From Alphaproteobacteria bacterium (GTDB lineage Bacteria > Pseudomonadota > Alphaproteobacteria > JANQMY01), in contig JANQPL010000002.1 of NCBI GenBank assembly GCA_028289425.1, positions 62,001-126,000 on the forward strand: a DNA stretch of 64,000 nt. The letters are read 5' to 3'. This document shows positions 28,519 through 37,543 of the stretch, in pieces (the stretch's first letter is position 1; every line of letters begins with the position of its first letter). A program made the position numbers and the translations under genes. The notes beneath the pieces were generated by a model, which did no database searches, was not told where the DNA came from, and saw only the letters and a list, made by a program, of their open reading frames with translations.

Positions 28519-29850
28519 TTACGCCGCTAAGTCAGCCTGCGCTTCGTCATAGACGGCAATGCCGTCCACATAGGTCTTGATGACACGGCCTTGGAAGCGG
28601 CGCCCGTCAAACGGTGTGTTCTTGGTTTTCGACCGCAGAGCTTCGGCGTCCACCACATAAGGCCGGTCGATATCCATCAGAACCAAATCCGCGGGCGCAC
28701 CTTTGCTTAAGTGACCGGACGGCAGCCCCAATATCTCTGCAGGACGGGAGGTGACGGCCCGCAGCGCATCCATCAGGGCCAGATGGCCGTTGTGATAAAG
28801 CTCCAGCGCCACTGCAAGCAGCGTTTCCAACCCGACCACGCCATAAGCCGCCTGGGCAAAGGGCAGGCGCTTATTTTCCGGTGCTTGCGGGTCATGGCTT
28901 GAAACAATGACGTCGATTGTCCGGGCGGACAGACCGGCGACCAGGGCCACCCGATCCTCTTCGCGCCGTAACGGCGGGCTTGTCTTGAAGAAAGTGCGGT
29001 AGCTCGCCACATCGTTTTCATTGAGCGCCAGATGATGCGCCGAAACGGCGCAGGTGATCGAATGCCCGGCATCTTTCGCACGATGGAGAATATCAAGCGT
29101 CTTTGCGGAAGAAATTTGAGACAGGTGATACCGGGCGCTGGTCAATTCCAAAAGACGCAGATCCCGTTCCACCATAATCGTTTCGGCAGCGGCGGGAACG
29201 CCCGGCAAGCCCAGCCGGGTTGCAAGTTCGCCTTCATTCATGCAGCCCGCTTTCGCGAGCGATGGCTCCTCCGCATGCTGAGCAATGAGTGTGCCGAAAT
29301 TCGATGCATAGGTCATCGCACGCCGCATGATCTGCGCGTCCACAAGTGATTTGTTGCCGTCCGTAAAGCCCACGGCACCTGCTTCCGCGAGCAGACCCAT
29401 TTCGGTCATCTGTTCGCCCTTCAAGCCTTTGGTGAGGGCCGCCATCGGATGAACGTGCACGATGGCGGTGTCGCGCGCGCGCCGCTCGATGAAATCCACC
29501 AGCGCCACATCATCGATGACCGGGTCCGTATTTGGCATGCAGATCAAAGTGGTCACGCCGCCGGCGGCAGCAGCCCGGCTTGCAGAGCCGAGGGTTTCTT
29601 TGTGTTCCGCTCCAGGTTCGCCAACAAACACACGCATATCGATCAAGCCAGGCGCAAGCACATGGCCGTTACAGTCGATTACTTCCACGTCCGAGCCTGG
29701 CGCGCCCGAAAACAATGACTGCGCCATGTCGGCAATCTTGCCTTGCTCTACCAAAAGCTGGCCACGAATGTCCGACCCGGAGCGTGGATCGATAATGCGA
29801 GCATTGGTGAAGAGTGTTTTTCCGGTGTTACTGCGTCGACGTTCGCGCAT
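28519..29850 (-). CDS. pyrC: dihydroorotase-like protein (PyrC', probably non-catalytic)
   Basis: This 443-aa protein of the dihydroorotase/amidohydrolase superfamily is paired with pyrB, 2 nt downstream of its stop. The region that normally carries the DxHxH metal motif reads D71-M-R73-V-F75 in GLIDMRVFVGEPG, so both metal-binding His are missing. Later parts such as MPNTDP, SSHDPQAPENK and GLETLLAVAL are conserved. The same change is seen in the PyrC' proteins that support aspartate carbamoyltransferase structurally in pseudomonads. I infer a structural role and an active dihydroorotase elsewhere in the genome. Confidence 0.9.
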   Translation of the reverse strand: MRERRRSNTGKTLFTNARIIDPRSGSDIRGQLLVEQGKIADMAQSLFSGAPGSDVEVIDCNGHVLAPGLIDMRVFVGEPGAEHKETLGSASRAAAAGGVTTLICMPNTDPVIDDVALVDFIERRARDTAIVHVHPMAALTKGLKGEQMTEMGLLAEAGAVGFTDGNKSLVDAQIMRRAMTYASNFGTLIAQHAEEPSLAKAGCMNEGELATRLGLPGVPAAAETIMVERDLRLLELTSARYHLSQISSAKTLDILHRAKDAGHSITCAVSAHHLALNENDVASYRTFFKTSPPLRREEDRVALVAGLSARTIDVIVSSHDPQAPENKRLPFAQAAYGVVGLETLLAVALELYHNGHLALMDALRAVTSRPAEILGLPSGHLSKGAPADLVLMDIDRPYVVDAEALRSKTKNTPFDGRRFQGRVIKTYVDGIAVYDEAQADLAA

Positions 29851-29852
29851 CG

Positions 29853-30842
29853 TTAGAGGTGATCCCCTCGATCAAGCTGCCGGCTCAGCGCCGTTAGCGC
29901 CGCCATGCGAACAGCCACACCCATTTCCACTTGCTCTTGGATAAGGCTGATGGCGCGATCGTCGGCGATTGAGCTGTCGATTTCCACACCGCGATTCATC
30001 GGCCCGGGGTGCATAACGAGCGCGTTCGGCTTAGCCAAAGCCAACTTCTCCCGGTCGAGGCCGAAGTAATGGAAATACTCGCGAGTCGACGGAATGAACG
30101 ATCCCGCCATGCGCTCCATCTGTAGGCGGAGCATCATGATGATGTCACAATCCACGAGTCCCTGGCGCATGTCATTGAAGACGGTAACGCCCAAGCGCTC
30201 AATCCCGGCCGGCAAAAGAGTTTTGGGCGCAATCAACCGCACCTCGGCGCCGAGCGTGTTCAGCAGGTGGATATTGGATCGGGTCACCCGGCTGTGCATG
30301 ATGTCGCCGCAAATGGCGACCTTCAAACCTTCAATACGCCCCAGCCGCCGACGGATCGTCAGCGCGTCCAGCAAGGCCTGCGTGGGGTGTTCATGCCAGC
30401 CATCGCCTGCATTGATCACCGAGCAGCTCACTTTTTGGGACAACAGTTCGACTGCGCCCGAGTCCTGATGGCGCACAATCAAGATATCCGGATGCATCGC
30501 GTTCAATGTGATCGCGGTATCAATCAACGTCTCGCCCTTGTTGAGTGACGATGACTTTACGGACATGTTCATGGTGTCCGCGCCCAATCGCTTGCCGGCA
30601 AGTTCGAATGAACTCTGCGTGCGCGTCGATGATTCAAAAAAGAGATTGATGATGGTCCGGCCGCGCAACGTCGTTTGTTTTTTGTCGATCAGCCGGTTTT
30701 GGTCCACATAATCGTCGGCCAAATCCAGCAAAGACGTAATTTCAAGAGGAGAAAGGCCCTCAATTCCCAGCAAATGCCGCCTGGAGAAAGCCGGGGTCGG
30801 GATAATTGGTTGGGCTGCTTCGGAGACGCTCATTAAAGTCAT
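29853..30842 (-). CDS. pyrB: aspartate carbamoyltransferase catalytic subunit
   Basis: This enzyme joins carbamoyl phosphate and aspartate in the first committed step of pyrimidine synthesis. Carbamoyl-phosphate binding [17 protein letters not shown] and [14 protein letters not shown] are present, as is the aspartate-site [11 protein letters not shown]. Starting at ATG 30842 gives 329 aa; 30833 is equally possible, and neither has a clear Shine-Dalgarno sequence. No regulatory pyrI is adjacent, in keeping with the PyrB/PyrC'-type assembly. Confidence 0.95.
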   Translation of the reverse strand: MTLMSVSEAAQPIIPTPAFSRRHLLGIEGLSPLEITSLLDLADDYVDQNRLIDKKQTTLRGRTIINLFFESSTRTQSSFELAGKRLGADTMNMSVKSSSLNKGETLIDTAITLNAMHPDILIVRHQDSGAVELLSQKVSCSVINAGDGWHEHPTQALLDALTIRRRLGRIEGLKVAICGDIMHSRVTRSNIHLLNTLGAEVRLIAPKTLLPAGIERLGVTVFNDMRQGLVDCDIIMMLRLQMERMAGSFIPSTREYFHYFGLDREKLALAKPNALVMHPGPMNRGVEIDSSIADDRAISLIQEQVEMGVAVRMAALTALSRQLDRGDHL

Positions 30843-30941
30843 GCTTATAAAGTGATCGCTGCGTTGCCGCAACTGCCGTGAACCAGGCGAGCACTCCTTA
30901 GCGGTTAAGCATAAATTCGCCCCCGCGGTGTCCGGTTCCCC

Positions 30942-31424
30942 CTAATTTTTTGCGTCCTTAAGCCCGGCAATGCGGTCCAGGAACCCCTGCAAAATGTAGG
31001 ACGCGGCCATTTTGTCCACCACACTTGCTCGCTTGGACCTGCTGCTGTCCGCTTCCAACAGTGTCCGGGTGACGGCCGCCGTCGATAGCCGTTCGTCCCA
31101 AAACACCAGATGCCAATCCACTTCATTCAGAACATTTCGAACGAAGGCGCGCGTCGACTGGGCTCTTGGACCTTCGGTGCCGTCCATGTTGATAGGCAGC
31201 CCAATGATAAAACCGCCCGCCTCCCATTCTTGGGCGATGGCCTGCAGCCGCTCAAGATCAGCTTTGAACTTAGTGCGCCGAATCGTTTCCACAGGGCTGG
31301 CAATTGTCTGAGTCTTGTCGGAACAAGCGACTCCGATCGTTTTGGTGCCAAAATCCAGGCCGACGAGGGCGCAGGCCCCACCCGTGGCCGTAAGAAAACC
31401 TTCGATTGTGTCGTGAAGCGGCAT
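30942..31424 (-). CDS. ruvX: putative pre-16S rRNA nuclease / Holliday junction resolvase-like RuvX (YqgF)
   Basis: This 160-aa RNase H-fold protein has the first catalytic Asp in ALVGLDFGTKTIGVA, the conserved GLPINMDGTEGPRAQ loop and the WDERLSTAAVTRTLLE motif with the second acidic residue. The family is essential in many bacteria and processes the 5' end of 16S rRNA in E. coli. It is divergent from gatC across 158 nt and precedes pyrB on the minus strand. Confidence 0.93.
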   Translation of the reverse strand: MPLHDTIEGFLTATGGACALVGLDFGTKTIGVACSDKTQTIASPVETIRRTKFKADLERLQAIAQEWEAGGFIIGLPINMDGTEGPRAQSTRAFVRNVLNEVDWHLVFWDERLSTAAVTRTLLEADSSRSKRASVVDKMAASYILQGFLDRIAGLKDAKN

Positions 31425-31582
31425 TATCTGTCGGTAAGCTTCAGTTTCTTTTAATCACAAACCACGCATAACACAGGGGCGGGCCCCGTGCATCGCCGCG
31501 GCTCGCGCGGTCCTTGAAACTGGGCTTGTGGCCTGATACTCGAAGATCCGTGATCCCGAGACACATTATAGATAGGTGACCC

Positions 31583-31876
31583 ATGTCGGTGGACATTCAA
31601 ACTGTGCGCCGGATTGCCAAACTCGCACGCATTCAGGTTTCTGAAAACGATGCGGATCTGGAATCCATGACGACGGAGCTCAATGCAATCCTTAATTGGG
31701 TTGAGCAGCTTGAAGAAGTGGACACATCTAATGTGTCGCCGATGAAGAGTGCGGTAGAGACCAGCCTGTTTCAGCGCGCCGACAAAGTGACCGATGGCGG
31801 ATATCCCGAGAAGATCGTCAAAAACGCGCCCCGGGCACAGGACAATATGTTCGTTGTTCCGCGGGTCGTGGAATAA
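31583..31876 (+). CDS. gatC: aspartyl/glutamyl-tRNA amidotransferase subunit C
   Basis: Small subunit (97 aa) of the GatCAB complex that converts Glu-tRNA(Gln), and often Asp-tRNA(Asn), to the amidated forms. The helical start [14 protein letters not shown], the [18 protein letters not shown] segment and the loop VSPMKSAVE are characteristic. It is the first gene of gatCAB and precedes gatA by 14 nt. Confidence 0.95.
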   Translation: MSVDIQTVRRIAKLARIQVSENDADLESMTTELNAILNWVEQLEEVDTSNVSPMKSAVETSLFQRADKVTDGGYPEKIVKNAPRAQDNMFVVPRVVE

Positions 31877-31890
31877 GGATCGCGCTCGCC

Positions 31891-33381
31891 ATGTCCAACC
31901 TTACCGATCTCACAATGGCGGAAGCGCGTGACGGATTGCGCGCTAAGGATTTTTCGGCCGTTGATCTTACCAAGGCCCATCTTGAAGCGATTGAGGGAGC
32001 AGGCGCGCTCAACTGTTTCGTGACAAACACGCCGGACCTTGCTTTGGAACGGGCAGCCCAATCCGACAACCGAATCGGGTCGGGAGAGTCGGGTTCAATG
32101 GAAGGCATGCCGATCGCTGTTAAAGACCTGTTCTGCACCCGTGATGTGCAGACAACCGCCAGCAGTCATATTCTGCAAGGGTTCACCCCCACTTATGAAT
32201 CGACCGTCAGCCAAAATTTGATCGATGACGGCGCAATCATGCTGGGCAAAACGAATTTGGATGAATTCGCGATGGGGTCGTCAAATGAGACCAGCTATTT
32301 CGAGCCTGTGGTCAATCCCTGGCGGCGCGAGGGCGATGACACGCCCTTGGTGCCCGGTGGATCGTCGGGCGGATCGTCCGCATCGGTTGCGGCACGTTTG
32401 TGTGTTGGTGCGACGGGGACGGACACGGGCGGATCAATTCGTCAACCGGCGGCCTTCACCGGCATTGTCGGCGTAAAGCCCACCTATGGACGGTGTTCGC
32501 GCTGGGGCATCGTTGCGTTTGCTTCGTCGCTTGACCAAGCGGGGCCCATGACAAGAACGGTGCGCGATGCGGCCATCATGTTGGGGTCCATGGCGTCATA
32601 CGACCCGAAGGACTCGACCAGCATCGATCGCGATGTTCCGAATTATGAGGCGGAACTCGGCAAGGATGTGCGTGGTCTGAAAATCGGTATCCCCACGGAA
32701 TATCGGGTCGACGGAATGGATCCGGAAATCGAAAAGCTTTGGTCGTCTGGCGCCGATTGGCTCCGCGACGCCGGTGCGGAAATTGTCGACATCAGTTTGC
32801 CGCACACGAAATATGCGCTGCCCGCCTATTACATCATTGCGCCGGCGGAAGCTTCCTCCAACTTAGCGCGATATGACGGTGTGAAATACGGCTTGCGAGT
32901 GTCGGAATCCGACGACGACATTACCGAACTGTACGAAAAAACGCGGGCAGAAGGATTCGGTACGGAAGTTAAGCGCCGCGTCTTGATCGGCACCTATGTG
33001 CTGTCGGCAGGATATTACGACGCCTACTACATCAAAGCTCAAAAGGTGCGCTCTCTCATCGCGCAAGACTTTACCAACGTCTTCGATAAAGTGGATGCCA
33101 TTCTCACACCCACAACACCCAGTGCGGCCTTTGGCATCGGCGATCGGACAGACGATCCGATTTCCATGTACTTAAATGATGTGTTTACCGTCACGGTGAA
33201 CTTGGCCGGTCTGCCCGGCATATCGATTCCGGCTGGCCTTGATGCAAACGGGTTGCCTTTGGGGCTGCAACTCATCGGGCGCGCGTTTGACGAACAAACC
33301 TTGTTCCGGTTGGGATCTGTTGTCGAACAGGCTGCTGCCTTCAAAGCAAGTCCCGTCAATTGGTGGAGCGCAGCATCATGA
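31891..33381 (+). CDS. gatA: aspartyl/glutamyl-tRNA amidotransferase subunit A
   Basis: The 496-aa amidase subunit releases ammonia from glutamine. The amidase-signature triad is visible: Lys in IAVKDLF, cis-Ser in [13 protein letters not shown] and the nucleophilic Ser in [13 protein letters not shown]. Length is typical. Its TGA overlaps the gatB ATG by 4 nt (ATGA), so A and B subunits are translationally coupled. Confidence 0.97.
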   Translation: MSNLTDLTMAEARDGLRAKDFSAVDLTKAHLEAIEGAGALNCFVTNTPDLALERAAQSDNRIGSGESGSMEGMPIAVKDLFCTRDVQTTASSHILQGFTPTYESTVSQNLIDDGAIMLGKTNLDEFAMGSSNETSYFEPVVNPWRREGDDTPLVPGGSSGGSSASVAARLCVGATGTDTGGSIRQPAAFTGIVGVKPTYGRCSRWGIVAFASSLDQAGPMTRTVRDAAIMLGSMASYDPKDSTSIDRDVPNYEAELGKDVRGLKIGIPTEYRVDGMDPEIEKLWSSGADWLRDAGAEIVDISLPHTKYALPAYYIIAPAEASSNLARYDGVKYGLRVSESDDDITELYEKTRAEGFGTEVKRRVLIGTYVLSAGYYDAYYIKAQKVRSLIAQDFTNVFDKVDAILTPTTPSAAFGIGDRTDDPISMYLNDVFTVTVNLAGLPGISIPAGLDANGLPLGLQLIGRAFDEQTLFRLGSVVEQAAAFKASPVNWWSAAS

Positions 33382-34844
33382 GCAACATGCAAGAAAGGCG
33401 CGGGCAGGTCATTCAAGGTGTCACGGGCGATTGGGAAGTTGTGGTTGGGCTTGAAGTCCATGCGCAAGTCGCCAGCAATGCAAAACTCTTTTCAGGTGCG
33501 CCGACAACATTTGGTGCCGGTCCCAATGAAAATGTAAGTCTTGTAGACGCTGCCATGCCGGGCATGTTGCCGGTCATCAATCAATTTTGCGTAGAACAAG
33601 CAATTCGAACGGGACTAGGCATCAACGCCAAGATCAATTTGAAGTCAGTATTCGATCGCAAGAATTATTTCTATCCCGATTTGCCGGCCGGCTATCAGAT
33701 ATCCCAGTACAAAGATCCCATCGTTGGCGAGGGTGTTGTTACCGTCGATCTTGCCGACGGCCAATCGGTGGACATCGGCATTGAAAGACTTCATCTGGAA
33801 CAAGACGCGGGCAAAAGCACCCATGAAGGTGACCACAGTCTGGTCGATTTGAATCGCGCCGGCGTTGCTCTCATGGAAATTGTTTCGAAGCCGGATATTC
33901 GTTCGTCGGAAGAAGCTGCTGCCTATCTGCAAAAACTGCGCGCCATTTTGCGCTATTTGGGCACTTGCGACGGCAATATGGAAGAAGGGTCGCTGCGTGC
34001 GGACGTTAACGTGTCCGTGCGCAAGTCGGGCGATCCGTTTGGGACGCGGTGCGAGATAAAAAACGTCAATTCGATTCGTTTTGTCGCTGCTGCGATCGAT
34101 TATGAAGCACGCCGGCAGGTCGATCTCATCGAAGACGGCGGTGAAGTCGATCAAGAAACGCGTTTGTTCGACCCAAATACGGGAAAAACGCGCACCATGC
34201 GTTCAAAAGAAGATGCGCATGACTACCGTTACTTTCCCGATCCGGATTTGTTGCCGTTGGAATTCGACCAAAGCGTGGTTGATGAAATTGCGCGCAACCT
34301 TCCCGAGCTCCCCGACCAAAAAAAAGCCAGATTTATTGAAGAACTTGGCTTGAGTGCCTATGACGCGGGCGTTTTGGTTTCCGAAAAAGAAACTGCAGAC
34401 TTTTTTGAAGAAGCAGCCGCGGGCAGGGATCCAAAGATTGTTGCGAATTGGACGACCGGTGAGTTGTTTGCCGCGCTGAACAAAAGCGGACAGAGTTTGT
34501 CCGACTGCAACGTATCTGCAAAGCAGTTAGGTGCGCTAATCGACTTGATTGCCGATGACACGATTTCCGGGCGTATTGCAAAAGACGTTTTTGAAATCAT
34601 GTTCGAAAAGGGCGGAAATCCTGCGGAAATTGTCGAAGAGCGCGGTCTCAAACAAGTAACGGATACCTCTGAAATAGAAGCGATTGTCGATCAAGTAATC
34701 GCAAACAATCCCGACAAAGCAGCAGAGGTAAAAACCAAACCGAAAGCGATCGGTTGGTTTGTCGGACAAGTGATGCAAGCATCCGGCGGAAAAGCAAATC
34801 CGAAAGCCGTGAATGAAATACTGAAGCGCAAACTTGAAAGCTGA
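33378..34844 (+). CDS. gatB: aspartyl/glutamyl-tRNA amidotransferase subunit B
   Basis: This subunit activates the misacylated tRNA. From ATG 33378, set by the ATGA overlap with gatA, it is 488 aa. GatB core signatures are [21 protein letters not shown]-like [11 protein letters not shown], and [15 protein letters not shown]; the C-terminal YqeY/tail domain ends in [18 protein letters not shown]. The second half is visibly richer in A/T and lysine codon aaa than neighbouring genes, although the gene is clearly vertical in position. Confidence 0.97.
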   Translation: MSNMQERRGQVIQGVTGDWEVVVGLEVHAQVASNAKLFSGAPTTFGAGPNENVSLVDAAMPGMLPVINQFCVEQAIRTGLGINAKINLKSVFDRKNYFYPDLPAGYQISQYKDPIVGEGVVTVDLADGQSVDIGIERLHLEQDAGKSTHEGDHSLVDLNRAGVALMEIVSKPDIRSSEEAAAYLQKLRAILRYLGTCDGNMEEGSLRADVNVSVRKSGDPFGTRCEIKNVNSIRFVAAAIDYEARRQVDLIEDGGEVDQETRLFDPNTGKTRTMRSKEDAHDYRYFPDPDLLPLEFDQSVVDEIARNLPELPDQKKARFIEELGLSAYDAGVLVSEKETADFFEEAAAGRDPKIVANWTTGELFAALNKSGQSLSDCNVSAKQLGALIDLIADDTISGRIAKDVFEIMFEKGGNPAEIVEERGLKQVTDTSEIEAIVDQVIANNPDKAAEVKTKPKAIGWFVGQVMQASGGKANPKAVNEILKRKLES

Positions 34845-35110
34845 AAAACGAATCACTTGAGCGCATTTTGTACAGTTTTGGCGCACAATAAATTCTAACT
34901 TCATTGCAATAGAAATATTTTATTAACCACTTTCGATGTAGACGGAATGTGCGAATGCCAGTGGAATACTGGTGAATCGGTCGGCAGCAATGTTTGTATA
35001 AGTGAGTATTGCTTGCCGGAATTCTTAAGCCGGTTGCCGAAATAGGACGCGTGATTCATATTTGCGCGGATTATCTCGTCCAATCGGTCCTCATTGTAGG
35101 GAGCACACAA

Positions 35111-35701
35111 ATGCCAATGACAACAGCAAAGAGGTCTACGGCTCGCAAGACCACGACGAAGAGAAAACCGGCCGCGCGGAAATCGACGGCACGGAAAACG
35201 ACGGCGCGGAAATCGACCGCCCGCAAAACGACCGCTCGTCGTAAGACGACAGCGAAGCGTAAGCCCGCTGCTCGTAAGACGACTGCGCGCAAGACAACAG
35301 CGAAGCGTAAGCCGGCTGCCCGTAAGACGACAGCTCGCAAAACCACGGCCAAGCGTAAGCCAGCTGCTCGTAAGACGACGGCTCGCAAAACGACGGCCAA
35401 GCGGAAGACAACCGCCCGTAAAACAACGGCGCGGAAGACAACAGCTCGCAAAACGACGGCACGTCGCAAGACGACAGCCAAGCGTAAGCCAGCTGCCCGT
35501 AAGACGACGGCTCGTAAGACAGCGGCAAAGCGTAAGCCTGCTCGCAAGACGACGGCACGTAAGTCAACCGCACGTAAGTCAACCGCACGGAAGACGACCG
35601 CTCGCAAAACGACGGCACGTCGCAAGCCGGCTGCGCGTAAGCCTGCCCGCAAGACGACAGCCCGTCGCAAGACGACCGCTCGCAGAACTGCTCGGCGTTA
35701 A
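35111..35701 (+). CDS. histone H1-like, Lys/Arg-rich repetitive protein
   Basis: From ATG 35111, with GGGAG nine bases upstream, this 196-aa protein consists almost wholly of Lys, Arg, Thr and Ala arranged in variants of KRKPAARKTTARKTTA. It contains no acidic residues in the repeat part. It resembles H1-like nucleoid proteins such as chlamydial HC1/HC2, Bordetella BpH1 and AlgR3-type proteins, which bind DNA through basic AK(P/T) repeats. The underlying DNA is also repetitive and prone to copy-number change. It stands alone, 266 nt after gatB. DNA binding is inferred from composition. Confidence 0.8.
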   Translation: MPMTTAKRSTARKTTTKRKPAARKSTARKTTARKSTARKTTARRKTTAKRKPAARKTTARKTTAKRKPAARKTTARKTTAKRKPAARKTTARKTTAKRKTTARKTTARKTTARKTTARRKTTAKRKPAARKTTARKTAAKRKPARKTTARKSTARKSTARKTTARKTTARRKPAARKPARKTTARRKTTARRTARR

Positions 35702-36006
35702 TCGCCCACGCAGCTAACACTGCACCGGCCGCCACTGGGTTCTTCTTTCGGAAATCGATTGGAAGAATGGGGAGCAAAGTGGCGGTCGGCGCATGTTTGG
35801 ACCTAAGGGAACGCCCATAACGCGTTTTCCGTTCCAACATCATTCTTTTTCCATCAAGAATCATGCTGCCCGCCACTCGGGCCGACCTTGCACGCGCCGA
35901 TTGCGGATTTGCGAACCCCCGGGTGCTTTACCTCCTGTCATGACGGCTTATGCTGAAGGCCTCACGCTGTAGGCCGCGCAAACCGCATCGCCATGGAGGA
36001 CCCTGC
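35702..36006. other. gene-free interval with a nested hairpin
   Basis: No credible gene is seen. Downstream of the histone-like gene, 35723-35736 pairs imperfectly with 35778-35791 (12 of 14 positions), and inside it TTCTTC (35740-35745) pairs with GAAGAA (35762-35767). This could act as an mRNA 3' structure. The right end holds the GST gene's ribosome site (ggagga). Confidence 0.4.
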
Positions 36007-36648
36007 ATGATCGATCTTTACACCTGGACCACGCCAAATGGCCGCAAAGCATCTGTCATGCTGGAAGAGTGCGGCCTCGATTACAATGTGAACCCCGTCA
36101 ACATCGGTGCGGGCGAACAGTTCGAGCCGGGGTTCCTCAAAATTTCTCCAAACGGACGCATTCCGGGCATTGTGGACAATGACGCGACGGGCGGACCGCA
36201 CTCGGTTTTCGAATCGGGCGCCATTCTGGTTTATCTGGCGGAAAAGACCGGTCGGTTTCTGCCCACCTCCGAGCCTGCGCGCAGCAGCGCCTTGCAATGG
36301 CTGTTTTGGCAGATGGGCGGCATCGGCCCGATGATGGGGCAGGCGGGCCATTTCATGAATGCCGACGAACAAATTCCTTACGCCATCGACCGCTACGTCT
36401 CGGAATCGGCGCGCCTGATCAAAGTAATGGACGACCGCTTGGGCGAAGCCGAGTTTCTGGGCGGTGAGTACTCGGTCGCCGACATCGCCACATACCCTTG
36501 GGTCGTTCTGGCCTATGAGCCGATCAAGCAGGCGAAAGCCGACATTGTGGGCGAGGCGGCCAACACGAAACGCTGGCTTGATGCTATCGCCGCGCGGCCG
36601 GCCGTGAAAAAGGGCATGGCCATTCCGGTTGTTGAAACGGCCACCTAA
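36007..36648 (+). CDS. glutathione S-transferase family protein (YfcG/YghU-like)
   Basis: This 213-aa GST has an N-terminal thioredoxin-like domain with TWTTPNGRKASVMLEECGL. The TPNG segment is the nu-class glutathione-contacting motif in place of a catalytic Cys or Tyr. SPNGRIPGIVDN holds the cis-Pro, and ESGAILVYLAEKTG is the glutathione-binding loop. The C-terminal helical domain begins near residue 90. YfcG/YghU enzymes have disulfide-bond reductase activity on small disulfides. The start at ATG 36007 has ggagga 7 nt upstream; the longer upstream frame is unlikely. Confidence 0.92.
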   Translation: MIDLYTWTTPNGRKASVMLEECGLDYNVNPVNIGAGEQFEPGFLKISPNGRIPGIVDNDATGGPHSVFESGAILVYLAEKTGRFLPTSEPARSSALQWLFWQMGGIGPMMGQAGHFMNADEQIPYAIDRYVSESARLIKVMDDRLGEAEFLGGEYSVADIATYPWVVLAYEPIKQAKADIVGEAANTKRWLDAIAARPAVKKGMAIPVVETAT

Positions 36649-36693
36649 CGCCTGGGTAATCTGTACACTGATCTTCTCTAATTGCCCGCATGT

Positions 36694-36718
36694 GAAACCC
36701 TTTGTTAATAAGGGTTTC
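36694..36718. terminator. hairpin downstream of the GST gene
   Basis: A perfect 9-bp stem GAAACCCTT/AAGGGTTTC (36694-36702 with 36710-36718) has a 7-nt loop, 46 nt after the GST stop. No clear U-run follows, so it is a structural stop or RNA end rather than a firm intrinsic terminator. The remainder of 36649-36887 shows only the SEL1 gene's ribosome site. Confidence 0.45.
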
Positions 36719-36887
36719 CGGCCGTTAACCGTGCCACCATTTCGTCCATTTCTCGTCACCGTTTAACCTTTTTTTTAGCCGGCCCGTGGAAGCATGGGTC
36801 TGTTCGCGATCGACGTGTCGCGAGGAGACCACCTGGCATCTCTTATGCAGGGAGGGGGTGCCAGCACCAAATGGGGAGGCGTTGAAC

Positions 36888-37163
36888 ATGACGACTGTTT
36901 CAAATCAGGACAAATCCATCGATGTTTGTCTCAGCCAGGCCGAAAGCGGCACAAGTGAAGCCCTTTACAATTTGGGTCTGATGTATTCGAACGGCGAAGG
37001 TGTCCAGACCGACTACATCGAAGCGCATAAATGGTTCAACTTGGCGGCCATGAAGGGCAGCATCGAAGCGCGCACGTGGCGTGCCGAGCTCGCCCAAGAA
37101 ATGACCGCGGCACAAGTTGCCGAAGCCCAGCGCCAAGCGCGCGAGTGGCTGCACACGCACTAA
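36888..37163 (+). CDS. small SEL1-repeat protein
   Basis: From ATG 36888, behind ggggagg, this is a 91-aa cytosolic protein with one clear SEL1-like (TPR-related) repeat: ALYNLGLMYSNGEGVQ then AHKWFNLAAMKGS. The C-terminus is a helical EMTAAQVAEAQRQAREW segment. SEL1 repeats mediate protein-protein contacts; the partner is unknown. It has no signal peptide, unlike many SEL1 proteins. An upstream ATG at 36786 is in frame but adds residues without coding character. It sits just upstream of tRNA-Ser. Confidence 0.8.
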   Translation: MTTVSNQDKSIDVCLSQAESGTSEALYNLGLMYSNGEGVQTDYIEAHKWFNLAAMKGSIEARTWRAELAQEMTAAQVAEAQRQAREWLHTH

Positions 37164-37331
37164 CGACCACAAAACGCGGCTGTCCATCCGGGCGGCCCGT
37201 TTGTTGTTGGGCGTAACGTAGAGGCGGTAGCCGCGTTGCAAACGCTGCCGCGTCGTGAAGGGTTCCACCAACCTTTTCACAAGGTTTATGGCCTTGAATT
37301 GGACAGGCGTGTGGGATATCCAACACCTTCC

Positions 37332-37422
37332 GGAGACGTGGCCGAGTGGCTGAAGGCGCTCCCCTGCTAAGGGAGTATGGGTTAATAGCTCATCGAGGGT
37401 TCGAATCCCTCCGTCTCCGCCA
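37332..37422 (+). tRNA. tRNA-Ser (anticodon GCU)
   Basis: A complete 91-nt tRNA: acceptor stem GGAGACG (37332-37338) pairs with CGTCTCC (37412-37418), with discriminator G and an encoded CCA (37420-37422). The anticodon stem CTCCC/GGGAG encloses loop CTGCTAA with GCT at 37366-37368. A long variable arm and the TTCGAATC T-loop complete the class II serine fold. It reads AGC/AGU codons. No integrase or attachment duplication is visible beside it. Confidence 0.97.
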
Positions 37423-37543
37423 GCCTTCGCAGGGTCCATTCTTGTCACATGGTTTACACTTTCTCCGGGGTTAAGGGATTGGGTCCTGGTTCCACACCGT
37501 CCTCTTCCCCGTCGAAGATTCTTCATTGAGCTCCGCCATCCCA

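Noticed and set aside
35111-35701. Repeat-rich region as a CRISPR array
   Set aside because: The units are contiguous codon repeats in one open frame, without unique spacers or cas genes.
35071-35876. Minus-strand ORFs of about 200-246 aa opposite the histone-like gene
   Set aside because: They arise from the codon repeats of the basic protein read backwards; low-complexity products with no ribosome site.
37332-37422. tRNA-Ser as a possible integration site of a mobile element
   Set aside because: No integrase, no duplicated tRNA 3' end and no change in gene content is seen on either side.
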